Shown here piece by piece: positions 45,948 to 55,779 of a stretch of DNA of 64,000 bases. A program made the translations under genes and the position numbers. Numbering within the stretch: position 1 is the stretch's first letter; each line of letters begins with the position of its first letter. Source of the stretch: an uncultured Flavobacteriales bacterium (GTDB taxonomy: Bacteria; Bacteroidota; Bacteroidia; Flavobacteriales; Schleiferiaceae). The notes beneath the pieces are model-generated. The model was not told the DNA's origin, ran no database searches, and worked only from the letters and a program-made list of their open reading frames with translations. The DNA is taken from positions 930,001 through 994,000 of the forward strand of contig CAJXKC010000001.1 of the NCBI GenBank assembly GCA_913055685.1, read 5' to 3'.

Positions 45948-47197
45948 GCCTCTTTTTTCTTGATTAAGAAAAGAGGGAAGAACACATTGAAGAGTACTAC
46001 TGCCCAGGCCCTCTCGAACATACTTTCGGTAATCATGGAAATACTAAAGAAGACTAGGGCCGCCAAAACCGCACTGTTTCTGCTCTTTATAGCTTGCCAC
46101 ATATAAGCAGCCAAAAGGCTAAGCAAGACAAGGAAGCCCATCAGGCCTAAAGCCAAGCTGGTTTCCAAATATTGATTGTGGGCATTGTAACGTCGCTCTA
46201 GGCCTTGATGAAAACCTAATTCTTGGTAGCTATTAAATAGAACTTGTTCTGCATCGCCAATACCATGGCCAAACCAAGGTTTCTGCGCAATAGCATGCCA
46301 GGCACATTTCCATTCTGCCAAGCGATAAGTGGCACTATTAAAGCTGGAACCACTTATATCGTATGAGAAATCGGGGAAAGCCAAATACCTTTCTTTCACC
46401 GACTGAGGGGCGAAACTTAGAAAGCTAATTACCAAAGCAAAAACTAAGGCGCCGCTAACTAGTAATGCCTTCCACCTTAGGTCTTTAAGCCACCAATAGA
46501 CGAGTAAAGTGCCAATCACCAAAGCCAAGGCAAGGATGTTTATTCTACCCTGGAGTAAGAACAAGCCAAAACTTAAAAAGAAAATAAGGGGAAAAACCAG
46601 TAAAGCTTGGTTCTCCTTTTCCCGCCAGCGGAAGAGTAAAAGGATTATTGCTATGCCAAAGTGGGTGCTTAAATAACCCGGATGCATAAAGGGCTCGGCA
46701 AAGGTTTCGTATAAAAAGTAAAAGTGCTCTTGCGTGCCATTCGGTAGTACAAAACTAAAAGACTGACTTTGGTAGCTGCGCCATCCGGCGTAAGCCAAAG
46801 CACTAATTAAGCAGGCTAGATTAGCCCCGATAAAGAGCCAGCTAATTTTATTGATTTCGTCTTTCCTAAGATATTGTCCTAAGCCAAATAGTATTAGGGG
46901 AGCTAGAAGAAAGCTAAATTTTGTTTCTAAATCGGCCTGGCCACCATCTACATTCTCACTGTAAAAAAGACTAAGTGCATATAGGCTAAAGAAAAGGATT
47001 GAGGCTATGCTGGCGGGCTGCTTAAGGCTGTATTTCCAGTCGCTTCGTTTAAAGCTTAAAATCGATAAAAGCGCTAAAACCGCTAGGCTTAAATTGCTGA
47101 GTGGTGAAAAACCAAAGGGGAGGCTAATTAGCCCCAAAGCTAATAGGATAAGGGCAAGGCGCTTAATACTCGGATTTGAATAACTAAGCCTGGCCAC
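45944..47197 (-). CDS. O-antigen ligase (WaaL-like) family membrane protein
   Basis: Multi-TM; CAWHAIAQKPWFGHGIGDAEQVLF, YNAHNQYLETSLALGLMGF. Confidence 0.87.
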   Translation of the reverse strand: MARLSYSNPSIKRLALILLALGLISLPFGFSPLSNLSLAVLALLSILSFKRSDWKYSLKQPASIASILFFSLYALSLFYSENVDGGQADLETKFSFLLAPLILFGLGQYLRKDEINKISWLFIGANLACLISALAYAGWRSYQSQSFSFVLPNGTQEHFYFLYETFAEPFMHPGYLSTHFGIAIILLLFRWREKENQALLVFPLIFFLSFGLFLLQGRINILALALVIGTLLVYWWLKDLRWKALLVSGALVFALVISFLSFAPQSVKERYLAFPDFSYDISGSSFNSATYRLAEWKCAWHAIAQKPWFGHGIGDAEQVLFNSYQELGFHQGLERRYNAHNQYLETSLALGLMGFLVLLSLLAAYMWQAIKSRNSAVLAALVFFSISMITESMFERAWAVVLFNVFFPLFLIKKKEA

Positions 47198-48260
47198 TTT
47201 TCTTTCTTTTATGCTTTAATAAAAAGGGAATTTGCGATAGAGCCAAGGCGCTAATTACTAAGCCGCTAAAAATTACCGAGGCCCTTAAATAAGGGTTTAA
47301 TAGCCAAGTAAGGGCGATTAATAAAGCATTGGTGCCCACCAACCAAAGGGTGGTTTGCACATGACTCAGCCCCAAGTCCAATAGGGCATGATGCAAGTGA
47401 TTTCGATCGGCCTTAAAGGGAGAAACTCTTTTTATAAAAAGTCGGATGAATATTACTCGTGCGCTATCCAAAATAGGCAGAATAAGAATCGAAAAACTAA
47501 AGAGCATAGCGTCTATATGCACCAAAATTTGCTCATCCGTTAAGGCATTAGTTTCCAAAAAATAAATGGTGAGTAGGGCGGCGAAAAAACCTAAAATCAT
47601 AGAACCTGTATCGCCCATAAATATCTTTGCTCTCACCAAGTTAAATCGCAGGAAAGCCAATTGGGCCCCTACAATACAAACAGCTAAAGTTAAGAACAGC
47701 GGTTGCTCTAAAGCATAGAATACCAGGCCATAAACCGAGCTCACCAAGATTCCAGTTAATGAACTCAGGCCATTAACGCCATCGATAAAGTTGAAGGAGT
47801 TAATAATGCCCAAAAAGAATACAAAGCTAAGGCCGATACTCGACCAATAGGGAAGGTCGTATACGCCAAAAAGGCCATAGAGTTGTACCAGACGCACGTC
47901 GCCCTGAATGGCGACAATGCCTACAGCTAAGATCTGACCAATAAGTTTTTTATAGGGCACCAAGGGGTAGAGGTCGTCTTTTACCCCGGTGATAAATAGT
48001 AAAAAGAGGGCTACTAAGACGGAATTTAAGGTGCTATTGGCAAGGTGTGCCGTGTAAAAAACGAAAGATATTAGTAGTCCGCCAAAAATAGCTATGCCCC
48101 CAAGAGGAGAAATACGCTGACTATGTTTTTTCCGCTCATCGGGTTGGTCGTAGAGCTTCTTTACCAATGAGATGCGAATAATAGCAGGAATGGAAAAGTA
48201 GGTAATCAAAAAGGCCGTGAGTCCCGCGGCAAAGTAGATTTGATTTTGATAGTTTTCCAT
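47184..48260 (-). CDS. MraY/WecA/TagO-type glycosyl-1-phosphate transferase
   Basis: KHSQRISPLGGIAIFGG, FNFIDGVNGLSS, FMGDTGSMILGF, DRNHLHHALLDLG. Confidence 0.94.
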   Translation of the reverse strand: MENYQNQIYFAAGLTAFLITYFSIPAIIRISLVKKLYDQPDERKKHSQRISPLGGIAIFGGLLISFVFYTAHLANSTLNSVLVALFLLFITGVKDDLYPLVPYKKLIGQILAVGIVAIQGDVRLVQLYGLFGVYDLPYWSSIGLSFVFFLGIINSFNFIDGVNGLSSLTGILVSSVYGLVFYALEQPLFLTLAVCIVGAQLAFLRFNLVRAKIFMGDTGSMILGFFAALLTIYFLETNALTDEQILVHIDAMLFSFSILILPILDSARVIFIRLFIKRVSPFKADRNHLHHALLDLGLSHVQTTLWLVGTNALLIALTWLLNPYLRASVIFSGLVISALALSQIPFLLKHKRKKSGQA

Positions 48261-48280
48261 AGACTTCAAAAGTACAATTC

Positions 48281-49114
48281 CTAAGCGTCACTTTGCTTTT
48301 GCTCCAAGGCCGCTTTATTGATGACTTTTCTTTGCGGGTCGAAAAACCAGCCGTGCTTATTGAAGTACTGCCAGGCCGAGCGCAGGTGCAAGAAAAGGGG
48401 GCGCCATGAGCGGTAGCTACTTTTCTGGTATTCGTGAATTACCTCTACTTCTGGCCAATACAGGTTTTTTCCTTTTTCATTGAGGCGCCGTGAGAGGTCT
48501 ACGTCCTCGAGGTAAAGGAAAAACCGCGGGTCAAATCCGCCAATTGCCCTTAAAGATTCTCCGCGGCAGAACATAAAGCAACCACTAAGAACCGGTACCT
48601 GTAAAGCTTTATTGGCGTCAAAGTTTAGCATCTCATAAGCCTCTTTTTGTCCGCGAACTAAAGCTCCCAAAGAAGAGGGTAAAAAGCGTCTAAGGAAAAG
48701 ATCGCTCGGTTTTGGTAGGAGCTTCCGCAGGCCTTGGTCTTTGCCATTAGGCCAAATTACCTTAGGCATAATGAGACTCAGATCATCTTCTTGATCCATT
48801 TTCGCCAACAGCTGCTCAAGAATTTTGGCCTCAAAGCGGATATCGGGATTGGCAATTAAGTGGTACTTAGCCTCGTATTTAGGATTTAGGATTACCAAGT
48901 TGTGGGCATTTCCGTATCCTAAATTTTTAGGAGAAGCGATGTACTCTACCGACTCTGGGCAATCCTCAAAATTGAAAGCGGTTTCTCCTGGAGCATTATC
49001 CACGAAGACTAAGCGCCAATTTAATTTGGAGGAGGCACAGGAGTCGATGAGGTTCTGCACTTCTTGTGCCTCATTGCCATAAATGACTACTGATATGCAA
49101 AGGTCTAAGGCCAT
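48281..49114 (-). CDS. family 2 glycosyltransferase
   Basis: SPKNLGYGNAHNLVI, LIANPDIRF, FDPRFFLYLEDVDLSRRL. Confidence 0.93.
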   Translation of the reverse strand: MALDLCISVVIYGNEAQEVQNLIDSCASSKLNWRLVFVDNAPGETAFNFEDCPESVEYIASPKNLGYGNAHNLVILNPKYEAKYHLIANPDIRFEAKILEQLLAKMDQEDDLSLIMPKVIWPNGKDQGLRKLLPKPSDLFLRRFLPSSLGALVRGQKEAYEMLNFDANKALQVPVLSGCFMFCRGESLRAIGGFDPRFFLYLEDVDLSRRLNEKGKNLYWPEVEVIHEYQKSSYRSWRPLFLHLRSAWQYFNKHGWFFDPQRKVINKAALEQKQSDA

Positions 49115-49115
49115 A

Positions 49116-50000
49116 TTACAAGGCTAATGCTTCGGGATTATTTTTCCTTAAGCTACGGAAATAAGCCTTCTGCTTTATACGGTAAAAATACAGCCAGAGA
49201 TAGACGCTTGCCAAATTGAAATTGAGCTTTAGAATACTAAGCAGGGCGCCGCCAAGTGCTTTGCTGGCAAAGAGTCCCAATTGATGCTCGAGTCTATGCC
49301 GAAAATGCACCGCTAAATAACCATCGGTATAAGAGGCAAAGCGTTTTTTAATTTGCGGCTGACCAAGCTGTTCGTATTTGCCAAACCTCGAAGGGTGATA
49401 GTTTTTAAGCTCAGGTAAAAAGCAGAATTCTTCTAACTGGCAGGCGCGTAGGTAATAATCGAGGTCCTCGGAACTGCCCCATTTGGCACCTACGCCAAGT
49501 TTTTCATCAAAGGGACCAATTTCCGCTATTAAAGCAAAGGGAATGATTAGGGAGACACTGGCAACAATGCCTTTCAGTTCCGTTTTGCCGCACTTTTCAA
49601 TTTTTGGGTAGCTACGGTAATCGCCTCCGTCTTCAACATTACAAATTTTTGCTAGTAGGGGTTTAGGCAGATCTAGGTGCGGCTTAATGGCCTGAAAAAA
49701 GTCGGCTTTAAAAGTGCTGTCGTCATCTGGGAAGAGCAGGTATTTTGCCTCAATGTTTTTTTGGGAAAGATGCTTGAGTCCTAGATTACGGGCTGCGGAA
49801 AGACTCATTTGCTGTCCCACTTCGATACTTTCAATGCTGAGCTTTGGATCTTGTGATGTCCAATTGCGCTGTGGACCTTGATTAACCAGTAGCAGGTGAA
49901 CTCCGAGCCCTTCGGTATTCCCTTCTATGGACTCAATAAGACCCTCCAGGAGAATCGCCTCCTTGCCGGTGCTAAGCATTATAAGGTCCGTCTTAATCAT
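49116..50000 (-). CDS. glycosyltransferase family 2-like protein
   Basis: SLSAARNLGLKHL, LLFPDDDSTF, KWGSSEDLDYYLRA. Confidence 0.82.
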   Translation of the reverse strand: MIKTDLIMLSTGKEAILLEGLIESIEGNTEGLGVHLLLVNQGPQRNWTSQDPKLSIESIEVGQQMSLSAARNLGLKHLSQKNIEAKYLLFPDDDSTFKADFFQAIKPHLDLPKPLLAKICNVEDGGDYRSYPKIEKCGKTELKGIVASVSLIIPFALIAEIGPFDEKLGVGAKWGSSEDLDYYLRACQLEEFCFLPELKNYHPSRFGKYEQLGQPQIKKRFASYTDGYLAVHFRHRLEHQLGLFASKALGGALLSILKLNFNLASVYLWLYFYRIKQKAYFRSLRKNNPEALAL

Positions 50001-50977
50001 AAGTCTCGTACGAAGGTAGTTCCGGCATTCGGACTAAGCCTATTGTAAATTAAGGAAATGACAAATTTCGGAAGTAATCGGGCCATCCATAAATAGTATT
50101 TGGCAATGGCAAGGCCAGGATTAAGTTGGAGGCAGGCTTTTAAATGTTCTTTGGCCTTGCTGCGATTAAAGCAATGAAAAATGAAAGAGCGGCCCAGGTA
50201 CAAATGGTACATACTGGCTTTAAAATTGGCCGTCGCCTTTTCTTTGGTTTTGATGGCGCGCATTCGCTCTAAGTCCGTATCACTCATTTTACCTGCGCGA
50301 ATAGCCCGATGAGTTATTTCATCAAATTCTTTCGGATTGGCTTTAGCGGAAAGGGCAGTAGGTACAATCCGATATTGAACTACCACTTCCGGCAATTGAT
50401 GGACCTTGCCATGCATCGATAATTGATACATGAGCATATAGTCTACGATGTATTGCTTTACCGGTTCATAATAACCACCAACGGCGTCGAAGGCCTTTCG
50501 GCTGAACATCACCGAGCTATGCGACCATGGGTTTCGTAAATCTTGATGTTTTCGAATATCCGCATCTTCCACCGGTTTTTTTTCGGTGTAGAGGTAATTA
50601 CCGTCTTTGTCGATTATGTCTACAAAGCCGCCCACAAGACAGTATTCTGGATTATTCTCCAAAAAACCACTTTGCTTTTCCAGTCGATTAGGTAGGCAAA
50701 TGTCGTCGGCATCAATAATAGCGATATAGCGACCATTGCTTGCGCTGATGGCTCTATTCTTTGCTTTGGCCACCCCGGTGTTTTCTTGAACAATAAGCTT
50801 AATTCGCGAATCTTGGTAAGTTTCAATAACCTCTACCGTTTCATCGCTGCTACCGTCGTCGATAATAATGAATTCGAAATCCTCCAGACTTTGGTTTAAA
50901 ACTGAGTCGATGGTTTCCCCAATGTAGGGCATACCATTTTTTACACTCATTACCACACTTACTAAAGGATGTTTCAT
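49997..50977 (-). CDS. family 2 glycosyltransferase
   Basis: VSVVMSVKNGMPYIGETIDSVLNQSLEDFEFIIIDDGSSDETV; start trimmed to MKHPLVS. Confidence 0.94.
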   Translation of the reverse strand: MKHPLVSVVMSVKNGMPYIGETIDSVLNQSLEDFEFIIIDDGSSDETVEVIETYQDSRIKLIVQENTGVAKAKNRAISASNGRYIAIIDADDICLPNRLEKQSGFLENNPEYCLVGGFVDIIDKDGNYLYTEKKPVEDADIRKHQDLRNPWSHSSVMFSRKAFDAVGGYYEPVKQYIVDYMLMYQLSMHGKVHQLPEVVVQYRIVPTALSAKANPKEFDEITHRAIRAGKMSDTDLERMRAIKTKEKATANFKASMYHLYLGRSFIFHCFNRSKAKEHLKACLQLNPGLAIAKYYLWMARLLPKFVISLIYNRLSPNAGTTFVRDL

Positions 50978-52212
50978 TTTCGGCTTACATTGTAAAAGGT
51001 TAAGGCTGCTAAAAGGGCTAAAACCGACTCGGTAATAAGTCTTGCAATTGCCGCTCCTTGGGCTTGCCAATTCGAAATGAGCAGGTAATTCACAATGATA
51101 CTAAGGATGCCCGTGCAAAGCACAATGTACATATAGTTTCGGTCTCGATTTAAAACTAGTAATCCTTGTTGTAAATATAGATGGGCAAAAACCCCGATGA
51201 ATAAGATGGGAGCCATCCACTGCAAATAGGGAATGCTGTCTAAATAATCATTGCCAAAAATAAGCGGCACTAGCCAAGCTGAGAGAAATATTAAGGCCAA
51301 TACTATAACAGCCACGGCCACGGCTAATAATGCCAGAAAGCGACGGTGCTTCTTTCGGTAGGCGCTTTCATTTTCCTTAACCAAAGCCGAAAGGTGTGGG
51401 AAGAGGGCCCCGTGTAAAGGTTGGAAAAGCACATTTTGACCGACGTTAATCAATTTACTTGCCGCCGCAAATAAACCCAGTTGCTGCGGACTCATTAAAA
51501 AACCTCCCATAGGGATGGAGATGAAGCCATAGAGTCGGGTCGAGAAATTGGAAATGAAAATGAATCGGGATTCCCATAGTACTTCCTTCATGGCTGAAGT
51601 CCTAAAGGCTAACCAACGCAGTCCTGGCATCCGCCGGAAGGCTATAATGAGTAAAATTAATGCGATGCCAATAGTAGCTGAACCATTAATAAAATTAAGC
51701 CAGAGATAATCCTCCGGACCGTGAATGAACAGGAATATCGAAAGCATAGCAAGGCCTTTCATGAGCACATTGCTAATCGCGATATTAATGGCCTTCTCGG
51801 TGCCCAGAAATAGGAAGTCAGGGTTAATGGCCGCGCCCATTATTAATGGGATACTTAGCAGCATTAGGTCTAGGTTTTCCTGAAACTTGGGGACCACGAG
51901 GAGTAATATGCCGAGAATGCCAAGCGAACATACAAGGAGGACCAGTTTAGCGCTTAATACCGCCGAAAATACTGCTGATAGCTTTTGCGGATCTTGTTTC
52001 ATCTGGGCAACTTTGCGAGTGGCGGTAGTGAAAAATCCAAACTCCACCACCGAAACAAAATAGACCATTATTACCCCCGCAAATTCAGTCAGTGCGTAGG
52101 AAGTAGGACCCAGCACTCTGGTCACATAGGGAATGATAATTAGTGGGAAAGCGTAGTTGGCTAACTGGGATAGCGATAAATAGCTAATATTTCGTGTTAG
52201 ATTTGTAGCCAA
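50974..52212 (-). CDS. oligosaccharide flippase (Wzx-like)
   Basis: Multi-TM; NISYLSLSQLANYAFPLIIIPYVTRVLGPTSY. Confidence 0.9.
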   Translation of the reverse strand: MATNLTRNISYLSLSQLANYAFPLIIIPYVTRVLGPTSYALTEFAGVIMVYFVSVVEFGFFTTATRKVAQMKQDPQKLSAVFSAVLSAKLVLLVCSLGILGILLLVVPKFQENLDLMLLSIPLIMGAAINPDFLFLGTEKAINIAISNVLMKGLAMLSIFLFIHGPEDYLWLNFINGSATIGIALILLIIAFRRMPGLRWLAFRTSAMKEVLWESRFIFISNFSTRLYGFISIPMGGFLMSPQQLGLFAAASKLINVGQNVLFQPLHGALFPHLSALVKENESAYRKKHRRFLALLAVAVAVIVLALIFLSAWLVPLIFGNDYLDSIPYLQWMAPILFIGVFAHLYLQQGLLVLNRDRNYMYIVLCTGILSIIVNYLLISNWQAQGAAIARLITESVLALLAALTFYNVSRK

Positions 52213-52272
52213 TAATAGGATTTGCCGACAAAATTAAGCTTTTGCGGCTTAGGCCTGAAATGATATTTTGAT

Positions 52273-52914
52273 TTGAAAAAGAGTGGTTTCTATTTGGGCT
52301 TACGCCGATGGTGGGTGGCTTATAAGTTGATTTTCAAGGGGTATTCTTACCTTAATAAAACGGGTTTTATTAAGAGTCACCAATACATCGAACCAGTAGA
52401 TGCCAAGGGTAATCCAATTCCTTGGATGAATTACGCCTTTGTAGAGTTCTTAGATGAGCGCTTGAGTAAGGACTTGAAGATGTTTGAATATGGGGCAGGA
52501 TACTCTTCCCTTTATTTTGCGGAGCGGGTGGCGGAAGTGGTTTCTATTGAATATGATAAAGCTTGGGAAGCAAAGCTCAGGGAATTATTAAAGGACTGTT
52601 CCAATCATCAACTTATTGTTTGTCCGGTGGGCGAAGAGTACATTAAGGCTGCTCAAGATCAGAGTCGGGCCTTTGATTTTATTCTCGTTGATGGTCGTGA
52701 GCGAGTGGCCTGCTTGGAAGCAGGAATTGAGGCCCTCAGCGAAAGAGGGGTTATTGTTTTAGATGATTCGGATCGGGAAGAATACCAGGCTGCCTTTAAA
52801 ATTGCTGCAGATAGGGGTTTTAAACACCTACGCTTTTCAGGCTTAAAGCCTTTTTCTTTTGTGAGAGAAGAGAGTACGGTTTTTTACCGTGATGCCAATT
52901 GTCTAGGTCTTTAA
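52273..52914 (+). CDS. SAM-dependent methyltransferase-like protein
   Basis: MFEYGAGYSSLYFAERVAEVVSIEYD, FILVDGRERVACLEAG; start codon TTG or downstream. Confidence 0.7.
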   Translation: MKKSGFYLGLRRWWVAYKLIFKGYSYLNKTGFIKSHQYIEPVDAKGNPIPWMNYAFVEFLDERLSKDLKMFEYGAGYSSLYFAERVAEVVSIEYDKAWEAKLRELLKDCSNHQLIVCPVGEEYIKAAQDQSRAFDFILVDGRERVACLEAGIEALSERGVIVLDDSDREEYQAAFKIAADRGFKHLRFSGLKPFSFVREESTVFYRDANCLGL

Positions 52915-52935
52915 GAGGCCTAATGTTGGCCTGAA

Positions 52936-54861
52936 TTAAAGAATACGGTTTAGACGCTTATTGATTTCTACGCGCAGTAAGGTGAGCTGTTTGATGGTGC
53001 TTAATTCGTCTTCGCTTAAACTTTCGCCTAGTTTTAGTTTTTCTTGACTTTCACGAATAAGCTGACTAATCTTTTTCTCTTTAAGTCTGAGCACTGCTTC
53101 TTCGGTAAAGCGTTTCAGATAGGTTTCCTTATCGGGTGGGTAAATTCGCTTTCGGCGCCAATCATGAAGCTCCGGTTCTTCAGCAATTAGGTCTACTACT
53201 AAATGCATTAGTTCCTTATCTCCGCCGCGCAGAAATTCCTCTGCTTTTGCAATTCGCTGTTCCTCGTTAAACACTTTTAGATAGTGTTGGTATATGGCTT
53301 GAAAATGGGGGTGCTCGAAGCTAAGGTTATCATTTACTAATTCGGTGAGGATGTACTCACAAATGCTTTCTTCCTCTTCCGAATCTTCATAAAAAGGAAA
53401 AATAGTCTCTCCGTGATTTAGCAATAGACTACAAAGCTCCCGCTCTTGAACATAAAGGGGATTGTCTTCTAAGGCGGCAGGGGCCTCTACCACTTTCATG
53501 ACTTCTTGCTCCTTGAGGCCTTGTTTTTCCCTTTGTTGGCGCTGGTTTTCCTTTTCGATGCTTCGCGCTCTTATCTGACCAAGTTCACTAAAAAGCAGGC
53601 GTTCTTCGAGGTCTAAAAGTCTGGCCGTTTCTTGGATGTAAGCACTGCGTTCGAGCTCATCGGGAATTAGCGCAATACTCTGCACCATTTCACGAGCCGC
53701 CTTGGCCTTAGCGAGCGGATCATTGCCTACTTCCGCAAGAAGTAATTTGGCTTTAAAGGCTAAGAAATTGGTTTTTTCTTCCTTGAGGTAATCCTTTAAC
53801 TCTGCTTGGGAGACACTTTTCGCGAAAGAGTCCGGATCTTCTCCTTCTGGGAAAAGAACCGTGCCCACATTCATGCCCTGCTCCAAAATGAGATCAATAC
53901 CACGTAAACTGGCTTTAATTCCGGCTGGATCACCATCGTATAGCAAAGTTATATTGCGCGTATACCTTTTTATTAGTATGATCTGATCAACGGTTAGGGC
54001 GGTGCCGCTGCTGGCAACCACATTTTTGATGCCGGCTTGGTGCAAGCTAATCACATCGGTATATCCTTCAACTAGAAAACATTCATCTGCCCTGGCAATG
54101 GCCGTTTTGGCCTGATAAATACCATAGAGAATCTTACTCTTATGGTAAATATCGCTTTCGGGGCTATTAAGATATTTGGCCGCCTTCGCGTCCTTTTTTA
54201 ATATTCGACCACCAAAACCAAGTACGCGGCCGGTGTGACTCAGAATGGGGAACATTACCCGGCCTCGGAAACGATCAATTTTTCGTTCACCATCTACTTT
54301 AACGAGGCCTACCTTATCCAAATACTCTAATTGGTAACCCTTTTCGAGGGCATGGTCACAGAAAATTTGGTAGCCATCCTGGCTGTAGCCCAATTGAAAA
54401 TCTTTTATGGTCTCATCGGTAAAGCCCCGCTCTTTAAAATAGCTCAAGCCAATGGCCCTTCCGGTATCATCCTTCCACAGTTGTTCTTGAAAGTAGTCGT
54501 TGGCGAATTGATTGACCAGGAACATGCTTTCGCGCTCGCTGCGTTTTTCCTGTTCTTCCTCGCTTTGCCCCGTTTCTTCTACCTCAATATTGTAGCGCTT
54601 GGCTAAATAGCGTAAAGCTTCGGGATAGGTGAACTGCTCGTGTTCCATTAAAAAGGTAATCACACTACCACCCTTGCCGCTACTAAAGTCCTTGAAAATT
54701 TGCTTAGCCGGAGAAACCATAAAGGAAGGGGTCCTTTCATTACTAAAGGGGCTAAGGCCTTTAAAATTGCTTCCCGCCTTTTTAAGGGTCACAAAATCAC
54801 CAATAACCTCCTCAATACGGGCGGTATCCATGATTTTCTGTATGGTTTCTTGGCTTATCAA
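52936..54861 (-). CDS. dnaG: DNA primase
   Basis: Zinc-binding N-terminus, KDFSSGKGGSVITFLME, FRGRVMFPI, FLVEGYTDVISLHQAGIKNVVASSGTAL, LLYDGDPAGI. Confidence 0.96.
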   Translation of the reverse strand: MISQETIQKIMDTARIEEVIGDFVTLKKAGSNFKGLSPFSNERTPSFMVSPAKQIFKDFSSGKGGSVITFLMEHEQFTYPEALRYLAKRYNIEVEETGQSEEEQEKRSERESMFLVNQFANDYFQEQLWKDDTGRAIGLSYFKERGFTDETIKDFQLGYSQDGYQIFCDHALEKGYQLEYLDKVGLVKVDGERKIDRFRGRVMFPILSHTGRVLGFGGRILKKDAKAAKYLNSPESDIYHKSKILYGIYQAKTAIARADECFLVEGYTDVISLHQAGIKNVVASSGTALTVDQIILIKRYTRNITLLYDGDPAGIKASLRGIDLILEQGMNVGTVLFPEGEDPDSFAKSVSQAELKDYLKEEKTNFLAFKAKLLLAEVGNDPLAKAKAAREMVQSIALIPDELERSAYIQETARLLDLEERLLFSELGQIRARSIEKENQRQQREKQGLKEQEVMKVVEAPAALEDNPLYVQERELCSLLLNHGETIFPFYEDSEEEESICEYILTELVNDNLSFEHPHFQAIYQHYLKVFNEEQRIAKAEEFLRGGDKELMHLVVDLIAEEPELHDWRRKRIYPPDKETYLKRFTEEAVLRLKEKKISQLIRESQEKLKLGESLSEDELSTIKQLTLLRVEINKRLNRIL

Positions 54862-54918
54862 TTAGCTAAGACAGAAAAAGCACGCCGAAGCATGCTCTTC
54901 CTTTTGTTTTATTATGAT

Positions 54919-55743
54919 TTATTTGGTTTTATCTTCTACCAAGTGCAAGTCCATTTGTGGGAAAGGAATACCTACCCCTTCTTGGTCGAAGGCCTTTTTA
55001 ACCTTTTCATTTAGGCCATTAACAATATCCCAATAATCGTCGGTAGTAGACCATCCGCGTAAGCGTATGTTCACGCTACTGTCGGCCAGTGCTTCTACGA
55101 AAATAGTAATGCCCTTATCGGCAATAAAACGACTTTCTTCCGCCGCTAAGCGATGTAAGATCTCTTTAGCTTTATCAATGTCATCACTGTAACCAATACC
55201 AAAGGTCATGTCGATTCGACGGGTTTCATTGAAACTGTAATTGGTGATAGTGTTATTGGAAAGTTGTCCGTTAGGAACAACGATTTCCTGACCTTGAGGA
55301 GTTGTTAGGTAAGTATAGAAGATTTGAATTTCACGAACGGTACCCGAAGTCCCAGCTCCTTCGATAAAGTCACCCACCTTAAATGGTTTTAAGATTAGGA
55401 TAAGTACTCCACCAGCGAAATTGGATAAACTTCCTTGTAGAGCCAAGCCAACCGCTAAACCGGCAGCACCAAGAACCGCTACGAAAGAGGTCATTTCTAC
55501 TCCGACCATTCCAGCTACCGAAATAATAACCAATACCTTGAGGATGGCATTAACCAAAGAGCTTAGGAAAGGAACCAGACTAGCGTCTACGTTTCTCTTC
55601 TCTAGAGTTTTACGGAACACCTTGGTTATTTTCTTTACTACCCAAAGTCCGATAATAAGGGTAATAATGGCTAACAAAATATTGCCTCCGTATTGCACAA
55701 CTAAATTGATGGCTTTATCAATATATTCTTGATAATCTTCCAT
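54919..55743 (-). CDS. MscS family mechanosensitive ion channel
   Basis: AAGLAVGLALQGSLSNFAGGVLILILKPFKVGDFI, VPNGQLSNNTITNYS. Confidence 0.95.
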   Translation of the reverse strand: MEDYQEYIDKAINLVVQYGGNILLAIITLIIGLWVVKKITKVFRKTLEKRNVDASLVPFLSSLVNAILKVLVIISVAGMVGVEMTSFVAVLGAAGLAVGLALQGSLSNFAGGVLILILKPFKVGDFIEGAGTSGTVREIQIFYTYLTTPQGQEIVVPNGQLSNNTITNYSFNETRRIDMTFGIGYSDDIDKAKEILHRLAAEESRFIADKGITIFVEALADSSVNIRLRGWSTTDDYWDIVNGLNEKVKKAFDQEGVGIPFPQMDLHLVEDKTK

Positions 55744-55770
55744 GGAAAAATCGATTTATTGGTTTAAACC

Positions 55771-55778
55771 CAAATGTA
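55771..55778 (-). promoter_or_regulatory. -7 promoter box TACATTTG
   Basis: TAnnTTTG on minus strand upstream of 55743. Confidence 0.4.
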
Positions 55779-55779
55779 A

